Shown in pieces: positions 50,140-58,244 of a DNA stretch of 64,000 nt. The notes below the pieces were generated by a model. The model was not told the origin of the DNA and ran no database searches. It saw only the letters and a list, made by a program, of their open reading frames with translations. Numbering within the stretch: position 1 is the stretch's first letter; the number at the start of each line of letters is the position of its first letter. This DNA comes from Halobacillus ihumii (GTDB lineage Bacteria; Bacillota; Bacilli; Bacillales; Halobacillaceae). The stretch lies in assembly GCF_902726645.1 (NCBI RefSeq), contig NZ_CACVAO010000001.1, forward strand, positions 3,730,636 to 3,794,635, read 5' to 3'. A program made the position numbers and the translations under genes.

Positions 50140-50961
50140 ATGATCGATGTATATGAACGAGAGGGCGTAACCTGTGTAGAGGGCAAGGTCGTCAAGTCTG
50201 GACGCAAATCGGGTATGATTTATTCCTTTTTAACAGACGGTATGGTGATCGATACCGGGCCACAAACTCTGGAATCTGAGTTGACCTCCTTTTACGAAAA
50301 CCAATCAATTGAACAAGTCATCTTAACCCACAGCCATGAAGACCACACCGGAGCAGCTGCATGGCTGCAGGAAAGCCGAGATCTCCCCATATATATTCAT
50401 GAAAAGGGAGTGAGTACATGTGCCGAATCTTGCACATATCCGAAGTATCGTCAGCATACCTGGGGAATCCGGGAACCATTTACTGCCCACCCGATTGGAG
50501 AGACGGTTCAATCACGACACGAAGACTGGCGGGTCATCTATACACCAGGTCACGCCGATGACCACATCGCACTGCTTCATGAAAAAACAGGGAGGTTGTT
50601 CACCGGTGATTTATACGTAATGCCGAAAACAAAGGTCATCATGCAAAATGAATCGATCCCCCTGATCATGAACTCGATTCGAAAACTGCTTACTTACGAT
50701 TTTAAGTCGGTATTTTGCTGTCATGCCGGCTATATTAAGAATGGGAAAGACATGATGAAACAGAAGCTTGAATACCTTGAACATCTCTGTGAGGAAGTAA
50801 AACACCTCCATAACATTGGGCTTACCATTGTTGAAATCGATCAACAGCTTTTTCCGAAAAATTATCCTATCATCGAAATATCTGAAGGTGAATGGGATTC
50901 CCGGCATATCGTCACTTCTATCCTTTCTGAGGAAAAACTGAGTAATGAAAGCTGTTTATAG
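50140..50961 (+). CDS. Metallo-beta-lactamase fold hydrolase
   Basis: 273 residues. The metal motif is THSHEDHTG (HxHxDH), with further ligands in TPGHADDHIAL and FTGDLYV, and CCHAGYI near residue 200. Thioesterase, glyoxalase or lactonase activity are all possible. The GAGAGTGACATAGAACG before the ATG is a moderate ribosome site. No operon partner. Confidence 0.83.
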   Translation: MIDVYEREGVTCVEGKVVKSGRKSGMIYSFLTDGMVIDTGPQTLESELTSFYENQSIEQVILTHSHEDHTGAAAWLQESRDLPIYIHEKGVSTCAESCTYPKYRQHTWGIREPFTAHPIGETVQSRHEDWRVIYTPGHADDHIALLHEKTGRLFTGDLYVMPKTKVIMQNESIPLIMNSIRKLLTYDFKSVFCCHAGYIKNGKDMMKQKLEYLEHLCEEVKHLHNIGLTIVEIDQQLFPKNYPIIEISEGEWDSRHIVTSILSEEKLSNESCL

Positions 50962-51059
50962 CGACTACTTCCAGTTATCCAACACAATCCATGTACTCTA
51001 TTTAGGGGAAGTAAGTTTGGATTTCAGCATGTAAAATAAAATGAAGAGGGGTTATCCTA

Positions 51060-51617
51060 TTGAAACAAGCTTTGTTAGTTATCGATGCTCAACAAGAATT
51101 AATGGAAGGTAATGAGGAAGAAAAGGCTGTATTTCAAAAAGAAAAGCTCGTTGAACATATCAACTTGGTTATCAATAAAGCGGTAGAATCGGAATCATTA
51201 GTTGTTTTTATACGAGATAAAGATGTTGCAGAGGGCAAAGGGGAAGGGTTTCAGATCCACCAGGACATAGAAATTCCGGATGGAGCGGAGATCTTTGATA
51301 AAGAAGCAACAAACTCTTTTTATGGAACCCAGCTGTTGAACTATTTAACAGAAAAAAAGGCAGAGCACCTAGTGATTATGGGGTGTAAAACAGAACATTG
51401 CGTGGATACAGCAGTGAGGACGGCCACAGTCAATCATTTTGATGTCACGTTAGTACAGGATGGTCATTCAACGACCGATTCCTCAACGTTGTCTGCCGAG
51501 CAAATTATCATGCATCATAATGAAATTCTATATGGCCATTATAATGTCGATAATTTTTCTGATGTTAGAAGGGCACAGGATGATTTATTTCAGCCGAGGC
51601 ACAATGAATACCGGTAG
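51060..51617 (+). CDS. Isochorismatase-like cysteine hydrolase
   Basis: 185 residues. Catalytic Asp in LVIDAQQ, Lys region in FDKEATNSFYGT, and the nucleophile Cys in GCKTEHCVDTAVRTA. Members hydrolyse amides such as nicotinamide or N-carbamoyl compounds; the substrate is unknown. TTG start with GAGGGGTT upstream. Confidence 0.85.
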   Translation: MKQALLVIDAQQELMEGNEEEKAVFQKEKLVEHINLVINKAVESESLVVFIRDKDVAEGKGEGFQIHQDIEIPDGAEIFDKEATNSFYGTQLLNYLTEKKAEHLVIMGCKTEHCVDTAVRTATVNHFDVTLVQDGHSTTDSSTLSAEQIIMHHNEILYGHYNVDNFSDVRRAQDDLFQPRHNEYR

Positions 51618-51723
51618 ATTATAAGGAAGGAGCTTCGCCAATTAAGAACCTCCTATTTTTTCATCTAGCTTATGTAAGATGTTCAAGAGTTATTTAACCA
51701 TTGTAATGAGGGAGTGAGTGGGA

Positions 51724-51894
51724 GTGGGCCAAGTTCTTCTATTTGGCGTGTTGTTAACCTTATTTCCTTTCGTGACGATCAAACAGCTTAAAGACGAGTC
51801 CAGAACTCAAAAAATCTTTCATATTGGTTCACTGCTTGTGGGCATCACGCTGCTTATCTTGTTTTCAATCCAGTTTTCTACCTACCTTGATTAG
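51724..51894 (+). CDS. Small two-helix membrane protein, 56 aa
   Basis: GTG start behind GGAGTGAGTGGGA. Two hydrophobic helices (about 3-18 and 33-50) joined by a charged loop (KQLKDESRTQK). No family recognised. Follows a possible imperfect terminator at 51627-51662 and is itself ended by one. Confidence 0.5.
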   Translation: MGQVLLFGVLLTLFPFVTIKQLKDESRTQKIFHIGSLLVGITLLILFSIQFSTYLD

Positions 51895-51921
51895 ATAGTT
51901 ATTTCAAAAGGCTAGCTACAA

Positions 51922-51962
51922 AAAGAGGGCAATCCTGATGGAGGGATTGCTCTCTCTTTTGT
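51922..51962 (+). terminator. Terminator after the 56-aa membrane protein gene
   Basis: Stem AGAGGGCAATCC / GGATTGCTCTCT, then CTTTTG. Confidence 0.8.
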
Positions 51963-52073
51963 TCTATAAAATTTCAAGTCCACTAATAACCATTATTTGC
52001 AATTTAGTGCGTTGGTAATGTAATATATATATAACATAATGAAACATATATTTTCCCTAAGATAGGTGAGTTA

Positions 52074-52268
52074 ATGACGAACAAAATAAAAGTGGCAAGA
52101 GTGGAAAAAGGACTTACCCAGTCTCAGCTTGCCCAAAGGGTAAAAGCGACAAGGCAAACAATTGGGTTGATTGAAAAAGGCAAGTATAATCCTAGTTTAA
52201 ATTTATGTATCTCCATTGCCAGGGAACTCGATAAAACTTTGGATGATCTTTTTTGGGAGGAATTATAA
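52074..52268 (+). CDS. XRE family transcriptional regulator, 64 aa
   Basis: A single Cro/CI-type helix-turn-helix (QSQLAQRVKATRQTIGLIE) spanning nearly the whole protein and ending TLDDLFWEEL, as in the YozG/YvaO-type mini-regulators. ATAGGTGAG upstream. Three bases separate it from the membrane protein gene, so the pair is cotranscribed; such regulators commonly control their own small operon. Confidence 0.88.
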   Translation: MTNKIKVARVEKGLTQSQLAQRVKATRQTIGLIEKGKYNPSLNLCISIARELDKTLDDLFWEEL

Positions 52269-52270
52269 TC

Positions 52271-52747
52271 ATGGTGCGTTCTTTTCTAAATTATCTTCTG
52301 CCTGATGATGAATACAAACGTATTCGTATTTTATATTTTTTAGCTGAAGCGGCAGTGATCGCGACGGGGCTGTTGTTTGTGTATTCATTTGTGAATCTTT
52401 ATTGGTTACAATGGGAATTTCCTAATGGTACGTTTACTGCCCTTTTAACAGCAGTGGGGGTAATGATTTATACATATGTGCGTTATAGTATTTCGGGCAT
52501 CGAACATACTAATGTCTCCAATCAAAAGCAATACACTAGGCAGGGACGGGTTAATTTGAAAAAAGTTTTACTTTTTGGCTTATTACTTTTTGTTTTTACT
52601 CTCATATCTAAAGGTGTCCCTGACAGCTGGTTGGAGGCTCTTGATATCATTGGTCCAACAGTATTAGCTATGATCTTCATGTTCACGCTTGACTACATTT
52701 CGCTTAAACGCTCTTATAAGAAAAATAGAGAAATATTGGATGATTAG
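52271..52747 (+). CDS. Four-helix membrane protein paired with an XRE regulator
   Basis: 158 residues with helices near 20-45, 52-72, 96-115 and 125-145. DEYKRIRILYFLAEAA at the start and a basic tail (LKRSYKKNREIL). XRE plus polytopic membrane protein is a frequent pair in Firmicutes, but I do not recognise this family with confidence. ATG 52271 with GGGAGGAATT before it. Confidence 0.65.
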   Translation: MVRSFLNYLLPDDEYKRIRILYFLAEAAVIATGLLFVYSFVNLYWLQWEFPNGTFTALLTAVGVMIYTYVRYSISGIEHTNVSNQKQYTRQGRVNLKKVLLFGLLLFVFTLISKGVPDSWLEALDIIGPTVLAMIFMFTLDYISLKRSYKKNREILDD

Positions 52748-52837
52748 AACTTTTTTTTTAAAAGAGTCAAGTTGATTTTACTCCATAATAGATGAAATAC
52801 ATGTTTAAGAATGATTGGATTCAGAAGGGAGAATTGG

Positions 52838-53113
52838 ATGTTTTTTGATTATTTAGACTTAGCATTACTAGCAGGAATCGTTTATTTGCTTCGAAAGATT
52901 ATTGATTTGGATGGTCGTGTGAAGGGATTGAAATATACTTTGGATCAGGTCACTAACACTATGACCTTGCCGGAAAACCCAATCAATAACGAATTGCGCG
53001 AACTTATCGCAGAGGGTGAGGATATAAAAGCAGTTAAAAGAACGAGGGAAACTCTAGGACTTTCTCTAATAGAGGGAAAGAAGTATGTTGATGAATTGAA
53101 AAATGAACAATGA
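52838..53113 (+). CDS. Membrane-anchored protein with ribosomal L7/L12 C-terminal-like domain
   Basis: 91 residues: a membrane helix (YLDLALLAGIVYLLRKII), a short coiled segment, then the domain NELRELIAEGEDIKAVKRTRETLGLSLIEGKKYVDEL. This imitates the L7/L12 C-terminal fold (its KxxGLxLxEAKxxVD helix). Such hybrid proteins are known but of unknown role. ATG 52838 behind AAGGGAGAATTGG. Confidence 0.65.
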   Translation: MFFDYLDLALLAGIVYLLRKIIDLDGRVKGLKYTLDQVTNTMTLPENPINNELRELIAEGEDIKAVKRTRETLGLSLIEGKKYVDELKNEQ

Positions 53114-53126
53114 ACAATAAATTAAA

Positions 53127-53172
53127 AAGAAATAGCCAGCTGCTCCGAAATGTGAGGTGACTATTTCTTAAC
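53127..53172 (+). terminator. Hairpin after the L7/L12-like gene
   Basis: Arms AAGAAATAG / CTATTTCTT around a 25-base loop. Confidence 0.5.
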
Positions 53173-53214
53173 TATTTTCAACTGCTGCTTATCCGTTAGC
53201 AAAGGCAGTTTCTG

Positions 53215-53248
53215 CGACCGAGTGCGCTGACACTCGGTCTTTTTTTAT
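53215..53248 (+). terminator. Second terminator before the CNNM gene
   Basis: Perfect stem GACCGAGTG / CACTCGGTC, CGCTGA loop, then TTTTTTT. Confidence 0.85.
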
Positions 53249-53258
53249 GTTTTCAAAA

Positions 53259-54554
53259 TTACTGTGATTCGTTTGCTGACCACACTTTGACTTTTTTAAT
53301 TTGATCGTCAATCATTTTCGCTACCTTAAAGTGGTACAGTTCCTGCGAGACGGTCGTGCCTTCTTTTGCATCAATATTCTGATTTAAAATCCAGCCTGAA
53401 ATAGTATCGACACTTCCGTTTTTTAGTTCAAGGTCGAAGTATTCATTAACGGATTGGATAGAAGCTTTCCCGTCCAAAATATAGGAACCATCCTCGAGTG
53501 GTGTGATCTCTCGCTCTTCATCCTGGTCGAATTCGTCCCTAATATCTCCTACAATTTCTTCAATTATATCTTCACTCGTGACCATGCCCGATGTGCCGCC
53601 GTATTCATCCGTCAGGACAACGAGATGGGTCCTTTCTTTCTGCATTCTTATTAATAAATCATGAATCGGTATATTTTCAAAAACTTTCGAAACAGGACGA
53701 ATGTATGGCTCTAGTGATTCGACCTGGCTCCAGTCTTTATAAAACAGTTCTTTTAAATGAAGAATACCGATAATGTGGTCTTTATCATCACGATAAACTG
53801 GATATCGTGTGAAACGCTCCTTGTCCATGAATTGTAAAGATTCTTCAACGGGATCCTCGATATCAACTACAGACATATCTGTACGAGGAACCATGATTTC
53901 TTTTGCCGTTCGATTGTCAAATTCAAAAATGCGGTCGACATATTCAAATTCTGATTGATTGATTTCACCTTGCTGATAGCTTTCCGACAGAATATGACGC
54001 AGTTCTTCTTCAGAATGAACTTCTTCGGATTCTTTAGCGGCGTGAAAGCCGAATAAACGTACCAGCGCATTTGCTGAACCATTTAATAGCCAGATTAGTG
54101 GATACATGATTCTACTGTAGAGAATTAATGGTCCCGAAAGCATTAATGTAATCTGTTCGGCCCTTTGTATGGCAATTGTTTTAGGTGCCAGTTCTCCCAG
54201 TACAACATGTAAATAGGTAATGACAAAGAATGCAATTATAAAACTAATGGTATGGCTAACTGTAGAAGGTAAATCGAATCCAGCTAGTAAGGGATGAAGG
54301 AGTGCCTCCAAAGTCGGTTCACCTAACCACCCTAATCCCAGAGCGGTTATCGTAATCCCCAGCTGGTTAGCAGACAAGTAGTAGTCTAAATTGCCTGTTA
54401 CCCGAAGAGCATTCAGGGCTTTTTTATTTCCTTCGGCTGCCCTTGACTCTAATCGTGTTCTTCTTACCTTTACAATCGCAAATTCGCTTGCAACGAAAAA
54501 CGCTGTTAGAAAAATTAACACCGCTACCGCTGCAAGCCTAATCGACGTTTCCAT
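53259..54554 (-). CDS. CNNM/CorC family transporter (hemolysin C-like, MpfA-type Mg2+ exporter)
   Basis: 431 residues. Three to four membrane helices (DUF21/CNNM, with LSANQLGITITALGLGWLGEP and VVLGELAPKTIA), two CBS domains (IMVPRTDMSVVD..., YPVYRDD, TDEYGGTSGMVTSEDIIEEIVG), and the CorC/HlyC C-terminal domain. Family members export Mg2+ in response to ATP. The start is ATG 54554 with AAAGGGG before it; an upstream in-frame start at 54599 lacks a ribosome site. Confidence 0.88.
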   Translation of the reverse strand: METSIRLAAVAVLIFLTAFFVASEFAIVKVRRTRLESRAAEGNKKALNALRVTGNLDYYLSANQLGITITALGLGWLGEPTLEALLHPLLAGFDLPSTVSHTISFIIAFFVITYLHVVLGELAPKTIAIQRAEQITLMLSGPLILYSRIMYPLIWLLNGSANALVRLFGFHAAKESEEVHSEEELRHILSESYQQGEINQSEFEYVDRIFEFDNRTAKEIMVPRTDMSVVDIEDPVEESLQFMDKERFTRYPVYRDDKDHIIGILHLKELFYKDWSQVESLEPYIRPVSKVFENIPIHDLLIRMQKERTHLVVLTDEYGGTSGMVTSEDIIEEIVGDIRDEFDQDEEREITPLEDGSYILDGKASIQSVNEYFDLELKNGSVDTISGWILNQNIDAKEGTTVSQELYHFKVAKMIDDQIKKVKVWSANESQ

Positions 54555-54698
54555 AACATATCCCCTTTGTATCATTGTTGGTGATGATAGCGTCACCATT
54601 TCTTATTTTACAGTAAATGACGTTACTTTTCTATTTTTGTGATTAGTTTCAAAATAATTCAGTATCGATAATAGAGGAGTCGTGAAAAAGGATGGTAT

Positions 54699-54722
54699 AA
54701 AAAAACACCCAGGGAATGGGTG
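54699..54722 (-). terminator. Terminator of the SET-domain gene
   Basis: Minus strand CACCCATTCCCTGGGTG followed by TTTTTTT. Confidence 0.75.
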
Positions 54723-54740
54723 CATCCTTCGGTCAATCAT

Positions 54741-55130
54741 TTATTCCTCTTCTCCCTCTTCGTTAAACCAAAGTGGGGAGTCGTTCTCAACTTCTCCATT
54801 ATAGTTAATAAAGATTTCTTCCCCTGCTTTAATATCCTTATAAGCATAGAAATCGAACGAGTCGTTGTCAAAGTTAACCCTGTAATCTGCATTAGGCTGA
54901 TACGAATGATTGAACATCATACCATACCCTAAAAGAAAGGCAGTGTGGTTACTGCCATACTCAAATGCATAATCGGCAAGGTACGTTTTCTCAATATGCT
55001 TATGTTCCTCATTTGGATAAGGAAGCACTGGTGCTTCGTGAATGAGTTCATTTTTTGCAATATCGCGAGTGGCGAATACGCCTTTATCAGATTCGTCATC
55101 AGTAATTGTGGAAGTTCTAACTTCTATCAA
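54741..55130 (-). CDS. SET-domain protein, probable lysine methyltransferase
   Basis: 129 residues, the whole of a minimal SET domain: DKGVFATRDIAKNELIHEAP, GYGMMFNHSYQPNADY (the NHSxxPN core of the AdoMet site), and DIKAGEEIFINYNG with the catalytic Tyr. Without pre-SET or post-SET parts. SET enzymes methylate lysines of proteins; bacterial substrates are mostly unknown. TTG start with AGGTGA upstream. Confidence 0.83.
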   Translation of the reverse strand: MIEVRTSTITDDESDKGVFATRDIAKNELIHEAPVLPYPNEEHKHIEKTYLADYAFEYGSNHTAFLLGYGMMFNHSYQPNADYRVNFDNDSFDFYAYKDIKAGEEIFINYNGEVENDSPLWFNEEGEEE

Positions 55131-55472
55131 TATTTCACCTTCGTCCTCTTGTCATTGTATCTTTCGTTCTTTAGTTTGACAGGTTATAGGGAAGAAATCA
55201 ATTGTCGCAATATTCGATTTTAGGTATTGTACTCCTTAATTTGTACTTAGAGTTCATTATGAAATTTCACAAACACAATAGACTGATTGGGGAGGAAAAA
55301 TGGAGGTGACTCTTGAATTTAGTTTAGAACAACGTTTTAGCGAAGTAGATTTTCGCAGCGGTTTATATGAACCAATTATAGTTTTTACCTAGTTCGGGTT
55401 TTTATTTTATATAAACATTTTTGTCCCAACCCCATTATCGTATTTTCAAATGGCTTGAAAGGGAGCGAATTT
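55131..55472. other. 342-base gap containing interspersed element B
   Basis: The left half (promoter region of the leftward SET gene) shows no feature. The right half holds the repeat 55327-55433. A 30-codon frame at 55300 behind GGGGAGG runs into the repeat and is not kept in copy A. Confidence 0.6.
55327..55433. repeat. Interspersed element, copy B
   Basis: AGCGAAGTAGATTTTCGCAG, then CGGTTTATAT, ACCAATTATAGTTTTTAC, TAGTTCGG and the end TTTTGTCCCAACCCC match element A (13653-13800) in the same order and spacing. The left end with GAGGCTGGGACA is missing in this copy. Confidence 0.7.
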
Positions 55473-56162
55473 ATGCGGCAGATTATTGCGTTAGGCGGCG
55501 GGGGTTTTTCGATGGAACCAGAAACCCCTTTGCTAGATACATATATATTAAAACAGGCCAATAAAACGATTCCTAAGATATGTTTTATTCCTACCGCTAG
55601 TGGAGATTCAGATCATTACATAAAAAGGTTTTATAACTTTTTTAAAAATCAATCGTGTGAACCTTCTCATCTTTCTTTATATAATCCCCCTACTAGAGAC
55701 TTAGAAACTTTTATTCTAGAGAAGGATATTATTTATGTTGGAGGAGGAAACACGAAAAATCTATTGGCTCTATGGAAAGAATGGAAGCTGGATAACATGT
55801 TGAGACAAGCATGGGAACAGGGGATTGTCTTAGCCGGTATTAGTGCTGGATCTATTTGTTGGTTCGAGCAAGGAATAACAGACTCATACGGTACTGGTCT
55901 TGAACCGATTACATGTTTAGGGTTACTAAAAGGTAGTAACTGTCCTCATTACGATGGAGAACCGGAACGAAGAACGATGTATCAAAAATTTATTAAAGAG
56001 AAAAAGTTGTATGGTGGTATTGCGGGAGATGATGGAGTTGCTCTTCATTATATTGATCAAGAATTAAATAAAATTGTTAGTTCAAGAAAAAATGCTAAAG
56101 CTTATAGAGTTAATTCTGATAGTGAGAAGGTACTGCCAACACATTTTCTTGGTTCTAATTAG
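55473..56162 (+). CDS. Peptidase E, S51 family
   Basis: 229 residues. The nucleophile Ser is in GISAGSICWF, with YVGGGNTKNLL before it and HYDGEPERR after; these are the S51/PepE marks. It acts on Asp-X dipeptides in E. coli, or is a cyanophycinase-like enzyme in others. Start ATG 55473 chosen because GGGAGCG lies just before it. Confidence 0.85.
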   Translation: MRQIIALGGGGFSMEPETPLLDTYILKQANKTIPKICFIPTASGDSDHYIKRFYNFFKNQSCEPSHLSLYNPPTRDLETFILEKDIIYVGGGNTKNLLALWKEWKLDNMLRQAWEQGIVLAGISAGSICWFEQGITDSYGTGLEPITCLGLLKGSNCPHYDGEPERRTMYQKFIKEKKLYGGIAGDDGVALHYIDQELNKIVSSRKNAKAYRVNSDSEKVLPTHFLGSN

Positions 56163-56217
56163 TCTAAACTCGCAAATTAACGGTTCTCCTTTTTTTGCTG
56201 GAGGGGGAGAAGAAGAT

Positions 56218-56712
56218 TTGAAGAAGGGAAAAATAGTATTCTTTGTAGCCGAAATCTGTATGTTCTGTGGAATTCTTTTTGTATTTAATTATTTGTCTTT
56301 TGGAAACTACCATGCTCCTTTTGGTGTTAATTTTGAAGAAATGGACAATAGAATTATGATTGAGAAATATGATTGGAAAGGCAGTGTGTCCAGTCAATAT
56401 ATTCTAAGAGAATCGCGCCTGGATATTCCTAACGAAAAATTAGTCGAAATTGAGGTACTGGAATATGAATTTAAGGAAACCTTTGCTACAGTGGTGACTT
56501 TAATTTTGGCTTTGCTATTCAGCATTTGTTTCAAAGTTTTCTCAGTGAAATTTAATATTCCACTCAAGAGTTTACATATATCAGCCGCGTGGTCTCGGAT
56601 AATTCTCACTTTAGTAATAGCAGGCTTTGTGGCTATATCGGTGCGGACAGGAATTAATTATAACGATTTGATAATGGAAAGTGAGAAGCTGCTAAACGAA
56701 TTAGGAACTTAA
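56218..56712 (+). CDS. Membrane protein of unknown function
   Basis: 164 residues with three or four helices (about 5-25, 80-102 and 120-145). The extracytoplasmic loop holds FGVNFEEMDNRIMIEKYDWKG. No motif recognised. TTG 56218 is the likely start, as GGAGGGGGA lies ten bases before; the open frame upstream overlaps peptidase E and is not homologous to anything I know. Confidence 0.55.
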   Translation: MKKGKIVFFVAEICMFCGILFVFNYLSFGNYHAPFGVNFEEMDNRIMIEKYDWKGSVSSQYILRESRLDIPNEKLVEIEVLEYEFKETFATVVTLILALLFSICFKVFSVKFNIPLKSLHISAAWSRIILTLVIAGFVAISVRTGINYNDLIMESEKLLNELGT

Positions 56713-56824
56713 TAGTTACTTTTGAAGCCATCGCAACCAAAGAGTAAATTTTTATAAAAAAGGCCGATGAAGGCTCAACATCGAATACTAAAAGCAGTGA
56801 ATTTTTATGAAAGGGTGATGACCC

Positions 56825-57604
56825 ATGGATACTACACAACATAATAGTAATGCTTGGGACAAAAAAGTTGAAGAAGGTGCTGCCTACACTAAACCTGTAA
56901 GCAGTGACGTCATTGAAAAAAGTAAAGCTGGTGAGTGGGAGGTTACTGTAACAACAGAAAAATCAGTACCGAGAAATTGGTTTCCGGCATCATTAAAGGG
57001 GTTGAAAATTCTTTGCCTGGCTTCAGGTGGAGGGCAACAAGCCCCGGTTCTAGCCGCTGCAGGTGCGGATGTTACTGTTACCGATATTTCTAACAAGCAG
57101 CTGGAGCAGGATGAAGAGGTTGCTAAGCGTGATCAGTTAACTTTGAAAACAGTCCAAGGTGATATGTCTGATTTGGGTGATTTTGATGATGAATATTTTG
57201 ATCTAATCGTTCATCCAGTTTCTAATTTGTTTGTAAAAGATGTTCGGCCTGTCTGGAGAGAGGCGTCGAGAGTTTTAAAAAATAATGGAATACTGATTTC
57301 AGGGTTTACGAATCCTCTTCTATGGATTTTTGACGATAGCCAGGAGAGAAAAGGTATTCTTGATGTAAAACATCCTGTCCCTTCCTCTACGTTAGATTAT
57401 ATGTCAGAAGAAGATGTTCAGGATTTTATTAACTCTGATCAAACCATCGAATATGCCCATACTTTGGAAGATCAACTTCAAGGTCAAATCGATGCAGGGT
57501 TTGTCATTTCGGGTTTTTATGAGGACGATTTTGGCGGGACTAGAGTTTTGGACAAGTATATAAAAACGTTCATGGCAACAAGGGCAATAAAATTAGTCCG
57601 GTAG
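56825..57604 (+). CDS. Class I SAM-dependent methyltransferase
   Basis: 259 residues. Motif I is LCLASGGGQQAPVLAAAGA, motif II VTVTDISNKQLEQD, and the later VQGDMSDLGDFDDEYFDLIVHPVSNLF. This subgroup of UbiE/SmtA-like enzymes is widespread in Bacillaceae; the methyl acceptor is not known. AAAGGGTGATGACCC precedes the ATG. A run of six 21-base repeats follows the gene. Confidence 0.85.
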   Translation: MDTTQHNSNAWDKKVEEGAAYTKPVSSDVIEKSKAGEWEVTVTTEKSVPRNWFPASLKGLKILCLASGGGQQAPVLAAAGADVTVTDISNKQLEQDEEVAKRDQLTLKTVQGDMSDLGDFDDEYFDLIVHPVSNLFVKDVRPVWREASRVLKNNGILISGFTNPLLWIFDDSQERKGILDVKHPVPSSTLDYMSEEDVQDFINSDQTIEYAHTLEDQLQGQIDAGFVISGFYEDDFGGTRVLDKYIKTFMATRAIKLVR

Positions 57605-57700
57605 TTGCGGCTCTAATAAAGGAACGAGGGAATGAATGACTGATATAAAAGAAATGGGTTTTACATGTGGGGCAAACGCGTGCATCCCTGCTTATCGAAT

Positions 57701-57826
57701 GTTATTTTAGAATCTTAGTGAGTTATTTAAGAATTCGTCCAAGTTATTTAAGAATCACCTATCGTTATTTAAGAAACACAGCCGGTTACTTCAGAATCAT
57801 CACTACTTATTTCATAATCATCCCCT
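57701..57826. repeat. Six tandem 21-base repeats
   Basis: Copies start at 57701, 57722, 57743, 57764, 57785 and 57806 with no slippage. Consensus GTTATTTAAGAATCATC followed by four variable bases; copies 2 to 4 share GTTATTTAAGAA exactly, the outer ones diverge. No frame stays open on either strand, so it is not a protein repeat. Confidence 0.8.
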
Positions 57827-57842
57827 CAACCACTCAATAATC

Positions 57843-57884
57843 AAAAACATCCACCCTAACTAGAGCTAGGAGTGGATGTTTTTT
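57843..57884. terminator. Bidirectional terminator between repeats and sspH
   Basis: Stem AAAACATCCAC / GTGGATGTTTT, T runs on both sides; it serves leftward sspH and any rightward transcript. Confidence 0.8.
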
Positions 57885-57887
57885 AAA

Positions 57888-58073
57888 TTACTGTGTTGTC
57901 TCCTTCAATTCATACAAAGGAACTTCCTGATAAACGTTCGGCTGGTCAACAGGATGAATGCGGGCAGTTTCGCTTCTTTCAATCACTTCTTCAATATAGA
58001 TTTGGCGCTCCTCGTGAGTGACATCAATCATCTCGGGGGAGTGGAAGATTTCTTTGGCGCGTTCTTTGTTCAT
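57888..58073 (-). CDS. sspH: Small acid-soluble spore protein, H type
   Basis: 61 residues. Opening MNKERAKEIFHSPEMIDVTH, then IYIEEVIERSETARIHPVD and EVPLYELKE: the SspH pattern. It is packed in the spore core. Start 58073 with AAAGGAGGA upstream; the frame open to 58136 before that is not conserved. A forespore-type promoter is likely, but I could not define it. Confidence 0.85.
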   Translation of the reverse strand: MNKERAKEIFHSPEMIDVTHEERQIYIEEVIERSETARIHPVDQPNVYQEVPLYELKETTQ

Positions 58074-58244
58074 ACGTAAAAGTCCTCCTTTTGGTTTGAG
58101 GTTAATTTTTGCTTGAAGTGACATTTGTATGCACATATTTTTAGCAGCCGCCTTTTAAATAATTGATGTAGCGCTTAATTCGGATTACTTCAAAGAAATG
58201 GTTATGAGCGTTATAATTTTTTACATAGAAAAAGGAGGTTGACG

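Noticed and set aside
55300..55392. 30-codon frame with GGGGAGG that runs into element B
   Set aside because: Most of it lies in the repeat, and copy A at 13653 does not keep the frame.
57701..57826. CRISPR array
   Set aside because: Repeat units are directly joined at 21 bases without spacers, and no cas genes are present.
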